Source: Endotrypanum monterogeii
Taxonomy: Eukaryota; Euglenozoa; Kinetoplastea; Trypanosomatida; Trypanosomatidae
Assembly (NCBI GenBank): GCA_000333855.2
Contig: CM007340.1
Coordinates: 494,110 to 558,109 of the forward strand
Direction: 5' to 3'
DNA length: 64,000 nt
The notes under the pieces were generated by a model. That model was not told the DNA's origin and ran no database searches. It worked only from the letters and a program-made list of their open reading frames with translations. The position numbers and the translations under genes are program-made. Of the stretch, positions 19,660 through 29,915 are shown piece by piece (position 1 is the first letter of the stretch; the number at the start of each line of letters is the position of its first letter).

Positions 19660-22511
19660 GAAGGAAACAAAGGAATGGTGGCAACATCGGGACTGGTCTA
19701 GGGGACGGCGTGGTGCCACTGGAGGAGGGCACCGCAGTTCTGATAACTGCCCTCATGAAGCCCTATTGTTCTTTGATCAAAAGGATATTCAGCTCATCCG
19801 TGATACCTGCAGCCCTATCGTCCTCACAGGATCCTGGGCAAGTGCTCAATATTGTTGGCAGCCCCCATGATGCTGCCAACCGATGCCGCCAAACTTTTCA
19901 AAGTTCTGATATCTTCACCTTGGTTCCCTACGTTGAGTCCATTGAATTCGGCCACGCTCCGCAGAGGAAGTCGAGGGCAAACACCAAAGCCGCTGCGTTT
20001 TCTTCAGCCACTTTGTGGGTGCCTTCTTTGACGGCCTGCTTTGCCGAGGGTCTTCTCTACAGAGTGGAGTGGAGGAAAAGAGAGAACGTCAACACCACCT
20101 CGTCTGCGGAGGGGTGTGCTGAGGAGGGCACCTACGTCCTCTGGTGTTTCTTCAACGTTACTCATGTCTACCTGATGGAGATTGATGTGTCTTTCCCCGA
20201 ATCAGCGAGCCTTACCACATCGACGCCCATGCCGTTTAAGGCGCTAGGGACGACGCGGGTAGAGTGGGTTGAGGCGGGGGAGTATCCGGGGGTGCCGTAC
20301 CTGGATCGACGGCGTCGCCTCATCGCTCGAGTAGCGTGTCCCCCCTTGCGGTGCGTGGCGTTTATCGAAGGCACTGTGGGGCCTTTTAGCACCGCCGTCC
20401 GCGCTGTGCCGCTCTCTTGCTCCATCCCTATTTCGGTACAGTCGCCCACCTTGAAGTGGCGCGTGACCGTTGAGGCCGCGCTCCAGCGACTTCGGCACCG
20501 TTTTGAGGCTACAACTGCGATCTCTGATCTGAGCAAACAGAGTGCCACCGAGGCCGTCCTCCACACATGCGTGAAGGAAAACATCCCATTCGTAGACGCA
20601 TGGTTTTCTCCGGGGGAGATGGCGCTCTCCGGCGGTGGAGCACCGTGCGCTCGATTGGTAGACCTTGCGGCTTTCCCAGTCACGTCAAGTCTTGGGACGA
20701 GTCGTCACTCCAGTGAAGAGATGGAAAAAAGGTCTGTCGCCTGGGCTCGTGCCTCAGACATTGTCCAGCGCCTTTGTGATCAGTGGGGCACGCACTCCGC
20801 CCTCGAACCCCATGTTTTCTTCCTCCCCATCAGCCCGGTTTTCATCGAGCCGGGCGATCTTGGCGATAGTTGGGTGGTTGGCGCTATGGCAGTTCTCGCG
20901 GAGCATACGCATCTCCTCATCCGAATGTTCCGCCACCCATTTAGTCCAAAAAGAGGGATCGCCGAGCAACGTCTTGGTGCGTATCGCGTTACACTGAACG
21001 TGCGAGGGTGGTGGCGCAGCGTGACTGTGGACGACTTTTTCCCCCTCGCAGAGGGCTGCAACTACATGAAGTATGCGCACAGTCGCCGGGATGTCCGAGA
21101 GCTTTGGGTCCCGTTGCTGGAGAAGGCATATGCAAAATTATCTGGCGGATACTTGAGGATGGCTGCCGGCGACCCGCTCGTAGCGCTGCGTGATTTCACC
21201 GGCTGGCCATGTGCCCACTATGACATCTCCCTTTTTAGCGATATCGCTGATGTGTCCGCAGGCTTTGCGTCACGACTCATGCGTTACGACCGGTATGGAT
21301 TTCATATCATCCTGCACACAGCCCCTCGCTTCCACACTCACGCTACGCCTCCCCAGAGCGATGGATACAGCTCATTAGCAGAGTCGTCTTTGCCGTCACT
21401 CGTGGAAACCACTAGCGCCGGCGCTTTCCAGGGACTACTTGCGGCCATGGTGTACCCCGTGATGCGCGTTCTGCAGTTCAGCACAAAGCCGTTTTGTGCT
21501 GAGCTGACACTTTTAAAGGTGCGGAATCCTTGGGGTGACGTGGCAGCGTGGAGGGGAAGGTGGCGGTGCGGTAGTCCCCTCTGGTCGCAGTGGCCGCAAA
21601 TCGCAGCGGTGTGTCACATGCAGGATTCTCTGCATCGCGGAGGCGATGACGTCGTGCCGACGTCAATGGACCATCCCCAAGACCGATCAACGGCTCCACA
21701 GGCATCGCAGGCAACCAAGACAACTGCTGACCTTATCACGAACGTCTGCGATTGTCGCCGACACCAGTACATCTGGGTAGAGTGGTCCGAGGTGTACAGA
21801 TATTTCGCTGGGTGTGACGTCTTGTACCGCCTGGCCTTGCACTACGATTATCGTGTACGGGGTCTTTTCGAGGCGACATGTCCATCGGTGTGCTTGCGAG
21901 TCTCGGTAGCGGCGCGTACCTTTATTGGCGCGACGCTATCTATGGGCGAATCCGTCGGTGCTAGTTTTATGACGGCGACAGGCACGAATGGTGCGAGCAC
22001 ATGCCCGCCCATCATGCTCACGCTGGCTCGGGAGGAAGCCGGCATGCTGCACGTAGTGCGCAACTCGCAACTAGACCCCGACAACCCGACAACGAGCTTC
22101 ACGTTTATGCAGGCTGACAATGCAAGTCTTTTTTTTTTGCTGAAGCCAGATGAATCCCCCTATTGGCTCATTCCTCGCATCCTCACACACCACGCGCCAA
22201 GCGCAGCGGGTGGTGAGAGCGGACCCGCGACGGGGCGGTGTGCTCCACGATTTCCGTATGTGCTTACTCTGTTCCAGAAGGAGCGCGTCGGTGAAAACGG
22301 TTTCATGGGAGAATTCTACCGCTTTCCCCCGACATCTGCAGTCTTCACGAATCGTAGATCCTTTTCTGTGGACAGCCCCCTGCAGTCGGTGACGGCAACG
22401 TTTCAGGTGAGGGCGCCTCACGCAGCTTTTCCGCGAACGTACGTGCATAGGAGCATATCGGAGAGCGAGGCTACACCGGTGAGCGAATTCCGCTTGGTTC
22501 AGGAGGATTAG
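19614..22511 (+). CDS. calpain-like protein, Ser and non-His at the triad (965 aa from internal ATG)
   Basis: Large divergent calpain-like protein. The frame is open from 19554; the ATG at 19614 is used only for want of a better one, and the real N-terminus may be the MGGAAS segment at 19216. The N-terminal kinetoplastid domain is recognisable but loosened (CFAEGLLYRVEW, LWCFFNVTHVYLMEI, then CVAFIEG). In the peptidase-like domain GDLGDSW carries Ser419 for Cys. The LLGHSY motif of the neighbour aligns with LLAAMVYP here, putting Met612 at the His position. Asn638 (VRNPWG) is kept. Low-complexity insertions occur at about residues 580-600 and 675-720. Domain III ends ..FRLVQED. The protein is very unlikely to be a protease. 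It has the most diverged catalytic centre of the calpains here. Residue numbers count from 19614. Confidence 0.88.
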   Translation: MVRCTSATVSASGKVGRKQRNGGNIGTGLGDGVVPLEEGTAVLITALMKPYCSLIKRIFSSSVIPAALSSSQDPGQVLNIVGSPHDAANRCRQTFQSSDIFTLVPYVESIEFGHAPQRKSRANTKAAAFSSATLWVPSLTACFAEGLLYRVEWRKRENVNTTSSAEGCAEEGTYVLWCFFNVTHVYLMEIDVSFPESASLTTSTPMPFKALGTTRVEWVEAGEYPGVPYLDRRRRLIARVACPPLRCVAFIEGTVGPFSTAVRAVPLSCSIPISVQSPTLKWRVTVEAALQRLRHRFEATTAISDLSKQSATEAVLHTCVKENIPFVDAWFSPGEMALSGGGAPCARLVDLAAFPVTSSLGTSRHSSEEMEKRSVAWARASDIVQRLCDQWGTHSALEPHVFFLPISPVFIEPGDLGDSWVVGAMAVLAEHTHLLIRMFRHPFSPKRGIAEQRLGAYRVTLNVRGWWRSVTVDDFFPLAEGCNYMKYAHSRRDVRELWVPLLEKAYAKLSGGYLRMAAGDPLVALRDFTGWPCAHYDISLFSDIADVSAGFASRLMRYDRYGFHIILHTAPRFHTHATPPQSDGYSSLAESSLPSLVETTSAGAFQGLLAAMVYPVMRVLQFSTKPFCAELTLLKVRNPWGDVAAWRGRWRCGSPLWSQWPQIAAVCHMQDSLHRGGDDVVPTSMDHPQDRSTAPQASQATKTTADLITNVCDCRRHQYIWVEWSEVYRYFAGCDVLYRLALHYDYRVRGLFEATCPSVCLRVSVAARTFIGATLSMGESVGASFMTATGTNGASTCPPIMLTLAREEAGMLHVVRNSQLDPDNPTTSFTFMQADNASLFFLLKPDESPYWLIPRILTHHAPSAAGGESGPATGRCAPRFPYVLTLFQKERVGENGFMGEFYRFPPTSAVFTNRRSFSVDSPLQSVTATFQVRAPHAAFPRTYVHRSISESEATPVSEFRLVQED

Positions 22512-23603
22512 TGGCCAGGTGGGTGTGCGTGTGTCAACGTCAGAGGATATGTATTTTTTTCCCTTTCAGCTTCTTTCTTCCCTCTCCACCGAGTTCGGGT
22601 GCGTTGCCCCGGTCGCTGTGCAACATCGTTCTTCGTTTTCTTTCCTTACTCCCTCCATCATCCTCGATTATGATTCACCCTTGTGTGTTGTATGTTTTCT
22701 GCAAACTCACGTTTTATCTGCTGTTCATCTTGTCGTTTTCTTTATCGGTTTCTCGGTCTCCTCTACTTCCTTCCCACCCCACCGCACCTAATACACCATA
22801 TATTTTTTATGCATTCATATTTTTACAATGCATCCGATTTCTGACTTTTTTTCTTTGATGTTTTACCTATCCTTTTTTCTTCTTCTGTTATCAATGCTCA
22901 TCTCCGCCCCGTTGTATCTCATTCATCGTTCCATCAAGAACAGCAGCACATACCAGTGGTGTGTGTGTGTGTGTGTGTGCGTGTGTGTCGGAGGCAGAGA
23001 GGAGCGAACACAATCGAAGGGCGGAAATCAGTTGCACTTTGTAGACCGTTGCTCAGCAGCTTCACGTTACGCACAGACCGTGTATAGGAAGCCCGGTATT
23101 GCTCTAGTGAAGGGTGGCTGCCGAATGAAAACACAGTTACCTCGTTTCTCACTGCGCGGACCCGAAGTGGCCACGCTGTAAACCTAATAATCAGTCATAG
23201 GGCGACTTTTTGGATCCCTTGCACTAGACAGATTTGAGTGTCTCTGTGACCATCACAGGGCATTTCTTTCATCTTTTCCCCTTTTCGAAGCTGTGCCGAT
23301 ACTTATTCGCCTGGGGTGAGGTGTTATCTACGCTAGCCTCAAAAAGAACGCTCAGGTGCGTGTGTGCGCACCCCCCCTTTTTTTTTTGCCATCACAGTCG
23401 AACTCTTTCCTCTCACCAGTCTCGCACGTAGTGTTTGCTCTCCCTCCCCCCCCTCCCTCACACGAAAGAGCAACACCTTTCTCTCATCAAATTGTTATCC
23501 TTCTCAAGAACAAGAGATCCTTAAAGCAAACACAAGACAGCCCCCCCCCCTCACTTCCTACGTAGATATCTGATCATCTTTCTCATCTCCACTTTCTTTT
23601 CGC
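22512..23603. other. intergenic region, no gene seen
   Basis: About 1.1 kb of pyrimidine-rich spacer with a (GT)n run at about 22959-22988. No supportable gene. Confidence 0.6.
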
Positions 23604-23605
23604 AG
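23604..23605 (+). promoter_or_regulatory. predicted spliced-leader acceptor AG
   Basis: The AG after TTTCTTTTCGC lies only six bases before the ATG at 23612, with a long pyrimidine-rich approach. Prediction only. Confidence 0.45.
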
Positions 23606-23611
23606 GGCATC

Positions 23612-24052
23612 ATGGGCAGCAGCAGCTCTACCAGCTACCCATCTGATCAGGATCCCACGAAGGGGTACATGTACAAGAAACCCGCTGCAAAGGGAACCAA
23701 GGAGGAGCTGTTTGGCGGTCTCCTTTACCGAATCGTTGATGAGGGGGCGGGTTGCTGGGCTTTCTACAACAACTCGAAGGACTATGAATTCCATATCAAG
23801 TACCTCTTTGGAGCTGATAGCCACCTGCGTGCGCTGGGTGATGCCACACTTGTAGAACAGGATGACGGCTGGCTTGCCGAGGTGGTCGTCTATCCATTGG
23901 AGACAAAGCCATTCGTTGAGGGCAACATCGACGGCTATGAGAGCAAACTCGAGGCGCTGCCGCTGTCGGAGGAATACTTTGCCAATCACCATGAGCTGGA
24001 TGAAGCAGCCTACTATCGACGTCTCGAGGCACCAAAAAGCAGCCAGTTCTAA
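23612..24052 (+). CDS. small calpain-related protein (SKCRP/SMP type), 146 aa
   Basis: Stand-alone copy of the kinetoplastid calpain N-terminal domain, with no peptidase domain. It starts MGSSSS: Gly2 and Ser6 fit N-myristoylation, but there is no nearby Cys, so dual acylation with palmitate is not expected. Core motifs are GGLLYRIVDEG, CWAFYNNSKDYEF, a strand with LFGADS, VVVYPLETKPFVEG and ALPLSEEY near the end, all in the same order as in SMP-1. Its closest relatives in the window are SMP-1 (59226) and the 51603 protein. In Leishmania such proteins are inner-leaflet membrane proteins; by analogy with mono-acylated family members I infer a cell-body or flagellar-pocket membrane location. 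The start is the first ATG after a clear splice signal. Confidence 0.93.
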   Translation: MGSSSSTSYPSDQDPTKGYMYKKPAAKGTKEELFGGLLYRIVDEGAGCWAFYNNSKDYEFHIKYLFGADSHLRALGDATLVEQDDGWLAEVVVYPLETKPFVEGNIDGYESKLEALPLSEEYFANHHELDEAAYYRRLEAPKSSQF

Positions 24053-26868
24053 AGACTTGCTTCTCCCCTTTCGCCCCTTCAGTCTGCTCCACGGAAAAAA
24101 AAAAGGTGCTCTTGCTGCGCCACTCGTACTCCTCTTTTTTTGTTCGAGCCGAGGGTGTCCCCTCCGTCGTCCGGTGCAGTGTTAGTTCTGCATGTGCTCG
24201 TGTATGTGTGCGTGCCTCGTGTATGACGAGGCCGTTTCTTTCCTCACCCTCTTGCAGCTCCTTGTTTTTTTTTTCCCGTGCATCAAACATGCATGTTTCC
24301 CTGCGTGTCTGCATAATTTTGTATACTTTTCTCTTTTCATAGTTTCTACTGCACTCTTTTCCTTCTGGCTACCCCCCCTCCCCTTGCAGATAGACGGTAG
24401 AATGTGAGGGGTCATTGGCGTGTATTGCTGTCGTGGTGTTGAGGGCTTCTTTTTCCCTCGATAGCTTCTTGATGCATCTCTGGTCTGAGCATCTGCCTCC
24501 CCTCCCCTTCCTCTCCCTCCTCCAACACACAAGTAGACAGCGACGTCGAGAGAATGGGGGTATTCTGAAATGCTCTTGTATCACTGATACCCTCCCCTCC
24601 CATTTGAGTCCTTGCTTCTCTTTTCTACTTTTTTTTTTGTGTATCATGTGCGGCCCTACAGCTATTTATGTTGTGATCGTTATTTACTTCTCCTGCTTTC
24701 CTCACTGCATACAAAAAAAAAATATGGACAAGGAACGAAACAAAACAATCGTGCACTAGGCTTTAATGGTTTCCTCCTGTTTTTTTTTTTTGGTGCATTT
24801 TTTTTTTTTTATCATATACTTTTTTTGTGTGTGTTTCTTTCCCTTCCCCCCGTTCCCCTCCGCGGCCGCCACAGCCGCTATATTTATACATGTACGCACG
24901 TAGCATTCTTTTTTTCTTCTCTTTTTTTTGTAGTCGATTTCACGCGTTGCCCCCACTCTCCACACCTCTTCACCTGGGAGTGGAAGTATAAAGGGGGAAA
25001 GACTACACAAGGTGACAGCAGAGACGGAGGAGGAGACCCCGGGATGACACCCAGAGTCCTGCACACCCGCACGATGTGCAAACCCCACATACCCTTCCCT
25101 CCCCCGCACCATGTGGCGAGAGGGTGTGTCAAGCTCGTCCGGCGTGGCGAGGTCAGCATGGCTCACCCTTTCCCAATAGGTGTCGGCGATCAGGTCCGGA
25201 AGGGCGTAGCGTCGGAGCCGTGCACGGCACTGAGCGCGTTTACGCCGCCCATATCGCAGGTCACTCGGCAGGGCAACTGAACCGTCTCCCCGCCCCTTGT
25301 CCCTGCCCCTCGCCGCTCACGGTGTGAGCAGCCTGAGCCACCCTGAGGGGGGGAGGGGGGAAGCGCAGCCTGGCCTGCGGGTGGTGGTGGGTGTGGCTGC
25401 GAGGCAGAGACGGGCAGGGTGCGAGGCCCAGACCGTGGCTAGGTAGCTGTGCGGGGGGGGGCATTGCTGCGACGCACGTGTGTGTGTGTCTGTGTGTGTG
25501 CCCCGCCGCCCCTCACATGGTGCCAAGTGATCTGCTCGCAATGTGGGATGTCTGATGCAGAGACATTTCGGACGCCTTTGTTGTTTGGTAGAATTTTAAT
25601 ATCGAAGGGTTTGTGTTCCCGCTACTTTTTCACAGTGACGACGTGTTCGAGCGTGTGTAGCGGTTGTCCCTGCCTATCTCCTCTGCGAGATTGTTTTTTG
25701 TGCATGATTGTATCTCGCGAGGTTGCGATGGTCTCTCTTTGTATGGGACTGGGAGTGCTGTTCCCCGGTGCTTGGAACAGGTCTTCTATAGTTTTGATCG
25801 ATCGGGTATACCTACATAAATATTTACTATATACATATATATGTATTCTTGTATTTTGCTTGGATCCTTTCGTTTTTGTTTTTGAAAATATTTTCCTGAT
25901 GGACTCGTGAGCTTCTGTGTATGCGCGTTTCGTTCTGCTGTTTTTTTATTCGTTTTTTTCTCATGTGCATTTGTGTATATTTCTGGGGGTTCTCTCTCTC
26001 TCTCTGTGTTATTTCGACGGTACAGGAGACTTATGTTGCCCGTGTTGTTCTTTCCGGCTTGTATGTGGACCTACAAAAAAAAATATTTTGGTGATTGAAA
26101 CAAAATGATGTCTTTTAATCCTCGGATTATATATATGTGTGTTTCGGAAGTAACCAGCAACGGACCGGGAAAATGTACAAGGAGAATGCGTGGTGGTTGT
26201 GTTTTTTGCTCGCAAGGCAGACGAGAAACCGGGAAACAAGGCACACACGAATCATCTAGTGTAGTTTGTGGCCGCCCTGCGAGGGGATGTATCATGGACG
26301 GGCTGGGGAGAGGAGACAGGGGGACTGGTAGTCGCGTGTCGGAAAGATCGGCCCGATACACCAAATGCATTCTGTGCACTAGAACAGGACTGGCTGGTCG
26401 TCGAAGTACATTCTTGTTTAGTGCGTCGCTTCCCTACTCTGTTCTTTAGAGACGGTTTGCAGGGGTAACATGTAAGGCGCGAGGACATCACTACTCTCTA
26501 CATCATGCTCACGATTGTCCCCTTTCCCCCATCTCGGCACAGACTTGAGTCCCTACTGACGCCTCCACAGATCCATTCACGTAGGGAAAAAAAAATATAT
26601 TCTGTTCTTTTGTGTACCTTGACCTCTCTGTTACGCCTTTCTATTCTCTTTTCTGTATCCCCCCTCCAATTTCGGCATACGGCCTTTCTTCCCTCGCTTA
26701 TCCTCTTCACGTCGTGTCTGACTGCTTTCCTCGTTGCATCCGATCCCCGAGATTGCGACCTTGCGGGAGTGACTCCTGCAAAAACATTAGTGTTCCTATT
26801 CGTGTGCCGGTGTGCAGTGTATTTTGTACTTGTGTTTTTCTCTCCCCTCTTCTGCTCGCCGTATCTCG
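24053..26868. other. intergenic region with dispersed repeat copy 3
   Basis: About 2.8 kb. It holds the dispersed repeat at 25037-25548, long T tracts near 24780-24830 and (TC)n at about 25994-26006. No supportable gene; open frames through the repeat recur in all copies. Confidence 0.6.
25037..25548 (+). repeat. dispersed 0.53-kb repeat, copy 3
   Basis: Direct copy. It begins ACCCCGGGATGACACCC like copy 4 and ends at GCAATGTGGGA, lacking the TTGCTAGCGACG extension of copies 1 and 4. It shares some single-base variants with copy 2 and others with copy 1 or copy 4 (see findings). Confidence 0.88.
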
Positions 26869-26915
26869 AGGAAGCATTACCATCATAGGAGAGAGGGTCA
26901 TCTCAGTTTGTCGGG

Positions 26916-27317
26916 ATGGGGTCCAGCAACTCGAAAGGGACCACTGTGGTGAGGTTCCGGAATGGCCAGCCTACTGTCAAGGGGACAAGGATAAGCCCAA
27001 TGTTCAGCAACATGCTCTACCGCATTGCTGACACGAGTAAACACCGTTGGGCCTTCTACAACGATAGCACGACGCTCATTATCCACGTAGCCATCCTCTT
27101 CGACTATGACTCACAGATCGTTCCGCTGGGCGACACCACCGCTTTTCGGATCGATGACCCGGATGAAGGGAACGAGGATGATTACGGAAAGTTTCTTTGC
27201 GAGGTAGATGTGCGGCCACTGGAGACTCAGTTGTTTGTCGAAGGGTTAGTGACGGGGTGGCGAGTCGATACACTCGAAGCTCGCACAGCTGAGGATGAGC
27301 GAGAGTACCGGCTGTAG
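26916..27317 (+). CDS. small calpain-related protein (SKCRP/SMP type), 133 aa
   Basis: Single kinetoplastid calpain N-terminal domain. It starts MGSSNS, a good N-myristoylation signal without a nearby Cys. Core motifs: NMLYRIADTS, RWAFYNDSTT, a hydrophobic strand (HVAILFDYDS), VDVRPLETQLFVEG and GWRVDTLEA. An acidic insertion (DDPDEGNEDDYG) lengthens the loop before the VDVRPLE strand. The C-terminal SEEY segment of SMP-1 is replaced by a charged end (EDEREYRL). It lies between the other small member (23612) and Raptor. A candidate trans-splice AG is at 26869-26870 after a CT-rich tract, another at 26905-26906. I infer a membrane-associated structural role from the family. Confidence 0.92.
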   Translation: MGSSNSKGTTVVRFRNGQPTVKGTRISPMFSNMLYRIADTSKHRWAFYNDSTTLIIHVAILFDYDSQIVPLGDTTAFRIDDPDEGNEDDYGKFLCEVDVRPLETQLFVEGLVTGWRVDTLEARTAEDEREYRL

Positions 27318-29810
27318 GTAACGCTCACTTGATGTAGACACCCCAGGTACCCAGTGCATGGTCGAAGCGGGACTATGATGACCTCCCCGTTGGTCCAGGT
27401 TTCTTCCGGATAGCCTCCCTGACAACTACGGAGGTGCTGCGTGGCATGACAGGGATGGGAAGCAACGTCAATATATGTTCCATGCAACAAGGCTGCAACA
27501 TCTGAGATGCCAGGGAGGGGGCAAGAAAAGGCGAGCTGATGAGACATGCAGCGGCGTACCTGGATCGCGTCGATAGCGCGCCTGTGTGGTGATGGGAGAA
27601 GGAGTATCGACCGCCTTCAGTTTTTTTGTTCTCTGCTGCGCTTGACACCTTTCTTGCGGTACCTCTCACCACTCTCCCCTGTTTTCGCGCGCTCTCTCTG
27701 CCCACTCTCCCCCCCCTACATCTCCTTGTGACTTGTGACGCTGCGACTGACAAAAGCATCTTGTTCTATTCGTTTCTATATTTTGATTGTATGTACATTG
27801 GTTCAGACAGAGGTGGGGGCTGGGGACATATATGTTCCCCCCTCCCGTATATCCCCCAAACTCCCCGTGTCTGGTTGTCATGGATTATTTCATTTTTTCA
27901 GCTCCTATCGTTGTTGTTTCTCTAAGCATCTTGCACGTGACTCTATGTTACGTCTGGTATTGTTTGCGCCTTGTTCCCCATTTCGTCCCCTTTTGTTTCA
28001 ACGTGGTAGTGTGTTTAATTTTGTTCTTTTTTAAAAAATATATATTCGGTTCTATCCGCTTCACCGTTTGCTGTTGCACGTTTGGGCTGGTACGCACTGT
28101 CTCGCCCACTAGCTTTATCGTTTTCCTTGCGCGACTGTCAGTCTACGCTGACACACGTTTGTGTGCACATCATTTTTTGTTTGTATGCGTTTGCAGGTGT
28201 TTTTTATTTTTGTATATATATTTTCTGGATCTTTACCGATCGTTTTCACATTTTTTTTACTTCTCTGTTTTCTGTGCGCATGTGCTCATTGATGTGAGAG
28301 AGGAAGCACATATGGTGAGTGAAGGAGCTCGGTATGCGCTATGCGTGTGTGTGCTTCTTTGCGCATACTTGGTGAGCAACACAGGCAGGAGAAAAAAGAT
28401 AGGGGCAATGGTCGATGGATAGGAGGCGTGATTTGAGTTGTCTGCTGCTCTCGCAGGCCCTCTCCCTCTCTACCTTCCCTTCCCTTCCCTTCCCGCCTTT
28501 CCCGCTCACTCCTCACTGCTAGTCGTCATATATCTTCGTATCTGTTATTTTTTTTCCTTTTTGTTTTTATTCCTCCCCTTTGCTCAGGTCCACGATACAT
28601 GATATATATGTATATATATATATATATATATAATATGTGTGTATATGTGCACGTGTGTGGTGCGATTATCATCTTTCCCCCTTATTTTCTCTCCCCTCCC
28701 TTTGTGCATATAACTTATGTTATGGTCTATCTACCTCCGCTTTTGTTTTCCCCTTCATTAAAAAAAACATCTTTGATACGCCACTTTCTCTTTCGATGAT
28801 ATATATATATATATATATATTCATCTATTGAAAAGTGAGGATATATATTTCCGGTGCCGTTAGTGGCACTTCTTCTGCCCCGCTGCGTTGTTGTGCGTGT
28901 GCGTGTGCGTGTGCGTGTGCGTGTGTGTGTGTGTGTGCTTTCTCCACATTTTTGTCGATTTTTTTTTTCTTGAGACATTTCTTCTTTTATTTTTTAGGGT
29001 ACACACGCACTTAAAAGAGAAAAAAATAGAGGGAGCTCATTTATTGCCTACGCAGCCAAGATGGTTTACAGCGGCACAATACATTAAATTGTTTTTTTGG
29101 AACGAGAACACTTGGGCAAGTGCTACCGAAAGCACACCACATCGTGTTCAAAGCATTCCAGAATGGATGTCTCTCTCTCGCCGTTTCTGCGCAAGAGAGA
29201 GGTCGTCGGGGAAGTGGCTACTGGGTTCCATTCCATACGCCTCCTCGTGAAGTTCATCTGCGTGCCAATGTTTATGCCCCTTTCTTTTTTGTATGTTACT
29301 TCGGAAGGGTGCGGAGAGGCTTCTTCTCGCACTATCTTGTGATGGTGTGGAGGCGCACACGATCGCGTTTGATTTCTCACTCGTCTTGCAACTGGCGCCC
29401 TTTTTTACTCGTTTTTTTCTTTCTTTACTAGTCTTTTTCTGCAGGAACGTCTACTCCTCGTCGCTTGTGAACGTGTGCTCAACAGGGGAGGTGGGGAGAT
29501 GAGCGGGCCGTCCTGCTTTCTGCTCACGCCATATATATTTTTTTAGCCCCTCTTTTTTTTCCCTCCCTCATAGACACACATTGCAAGGCCCTGTCGCGGC
29601 TGCGGTCATGCTTTGTGTAGCTTTTTGGTAACTCCTTCTATCCTTGCCTGTGGGTTGGCGGGTCTGTCTGGGAGGAGACCGTGGCCACGAAAGAAGAAAA
29701 CAAAAGGAGGAGTGACGGCAGAGGCAGCTGCAAAAGAAGTACACTTGCGAAGTCAGAAGGAGGAGCCGGAAGAAAGGATCACCACTTCCTCACCATTCCC
29801 TATCTTTTTC
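27318..29810. other. intergenic region, no gene seen
   Basis: About 2.5 kb. It contains (TA)n at about 28606-28631 and 28799-28820, a GTGCGT/GT run at 28893-28938 and many T tracts. No supportable gene. Confidence 0.6.
28893..28938. repeat. (GTGCGT)n / (GT)n microsatellite
   Basis: A 46-base alternating purine-pyrimidine run composed of GTGCGT units followed by GT units; such runs can adopt Z-DNA. Confidence 0.8.
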
Positions 29811-29812
29811 AG
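29811..29812 (+). promoter_or_regulatory. predicted spliced-leader acceptor AG
   Basis: The AG after CCCTATCTTTTTC, about 100 bases before the Raptor ATG at 29916. A weaker AG follows TTTGC at 29908-29909. Confidence 0.4.
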
Positions 29813-29915
29813 AGCTTTAACGATCACTATCGGGCGTCCTTCCAGATATTTCTCTGTATTGCTCACCTCGTTTATTAATTCACACACAGCGCTTTAGATT
29901 TGTTTGCAGACGCTC

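Noticed and set aside
25076..25327. Open frame of about 83 codons recurring in each dispersed repeat copy
   Set aside because: It is preserved because the copies are nearly identical; other frames on both strands are also open through the GC-rich block. No domain is recognisable, and the frame is interrupted by the extra T in the copy after the first gap.
27787..28422. 211-codon + strand frame rich in Phe, Cys and Val
   Set aside because: It reads through T-rich spacer sequence; hydrophobicity reflects T content and it has no family resemblance.
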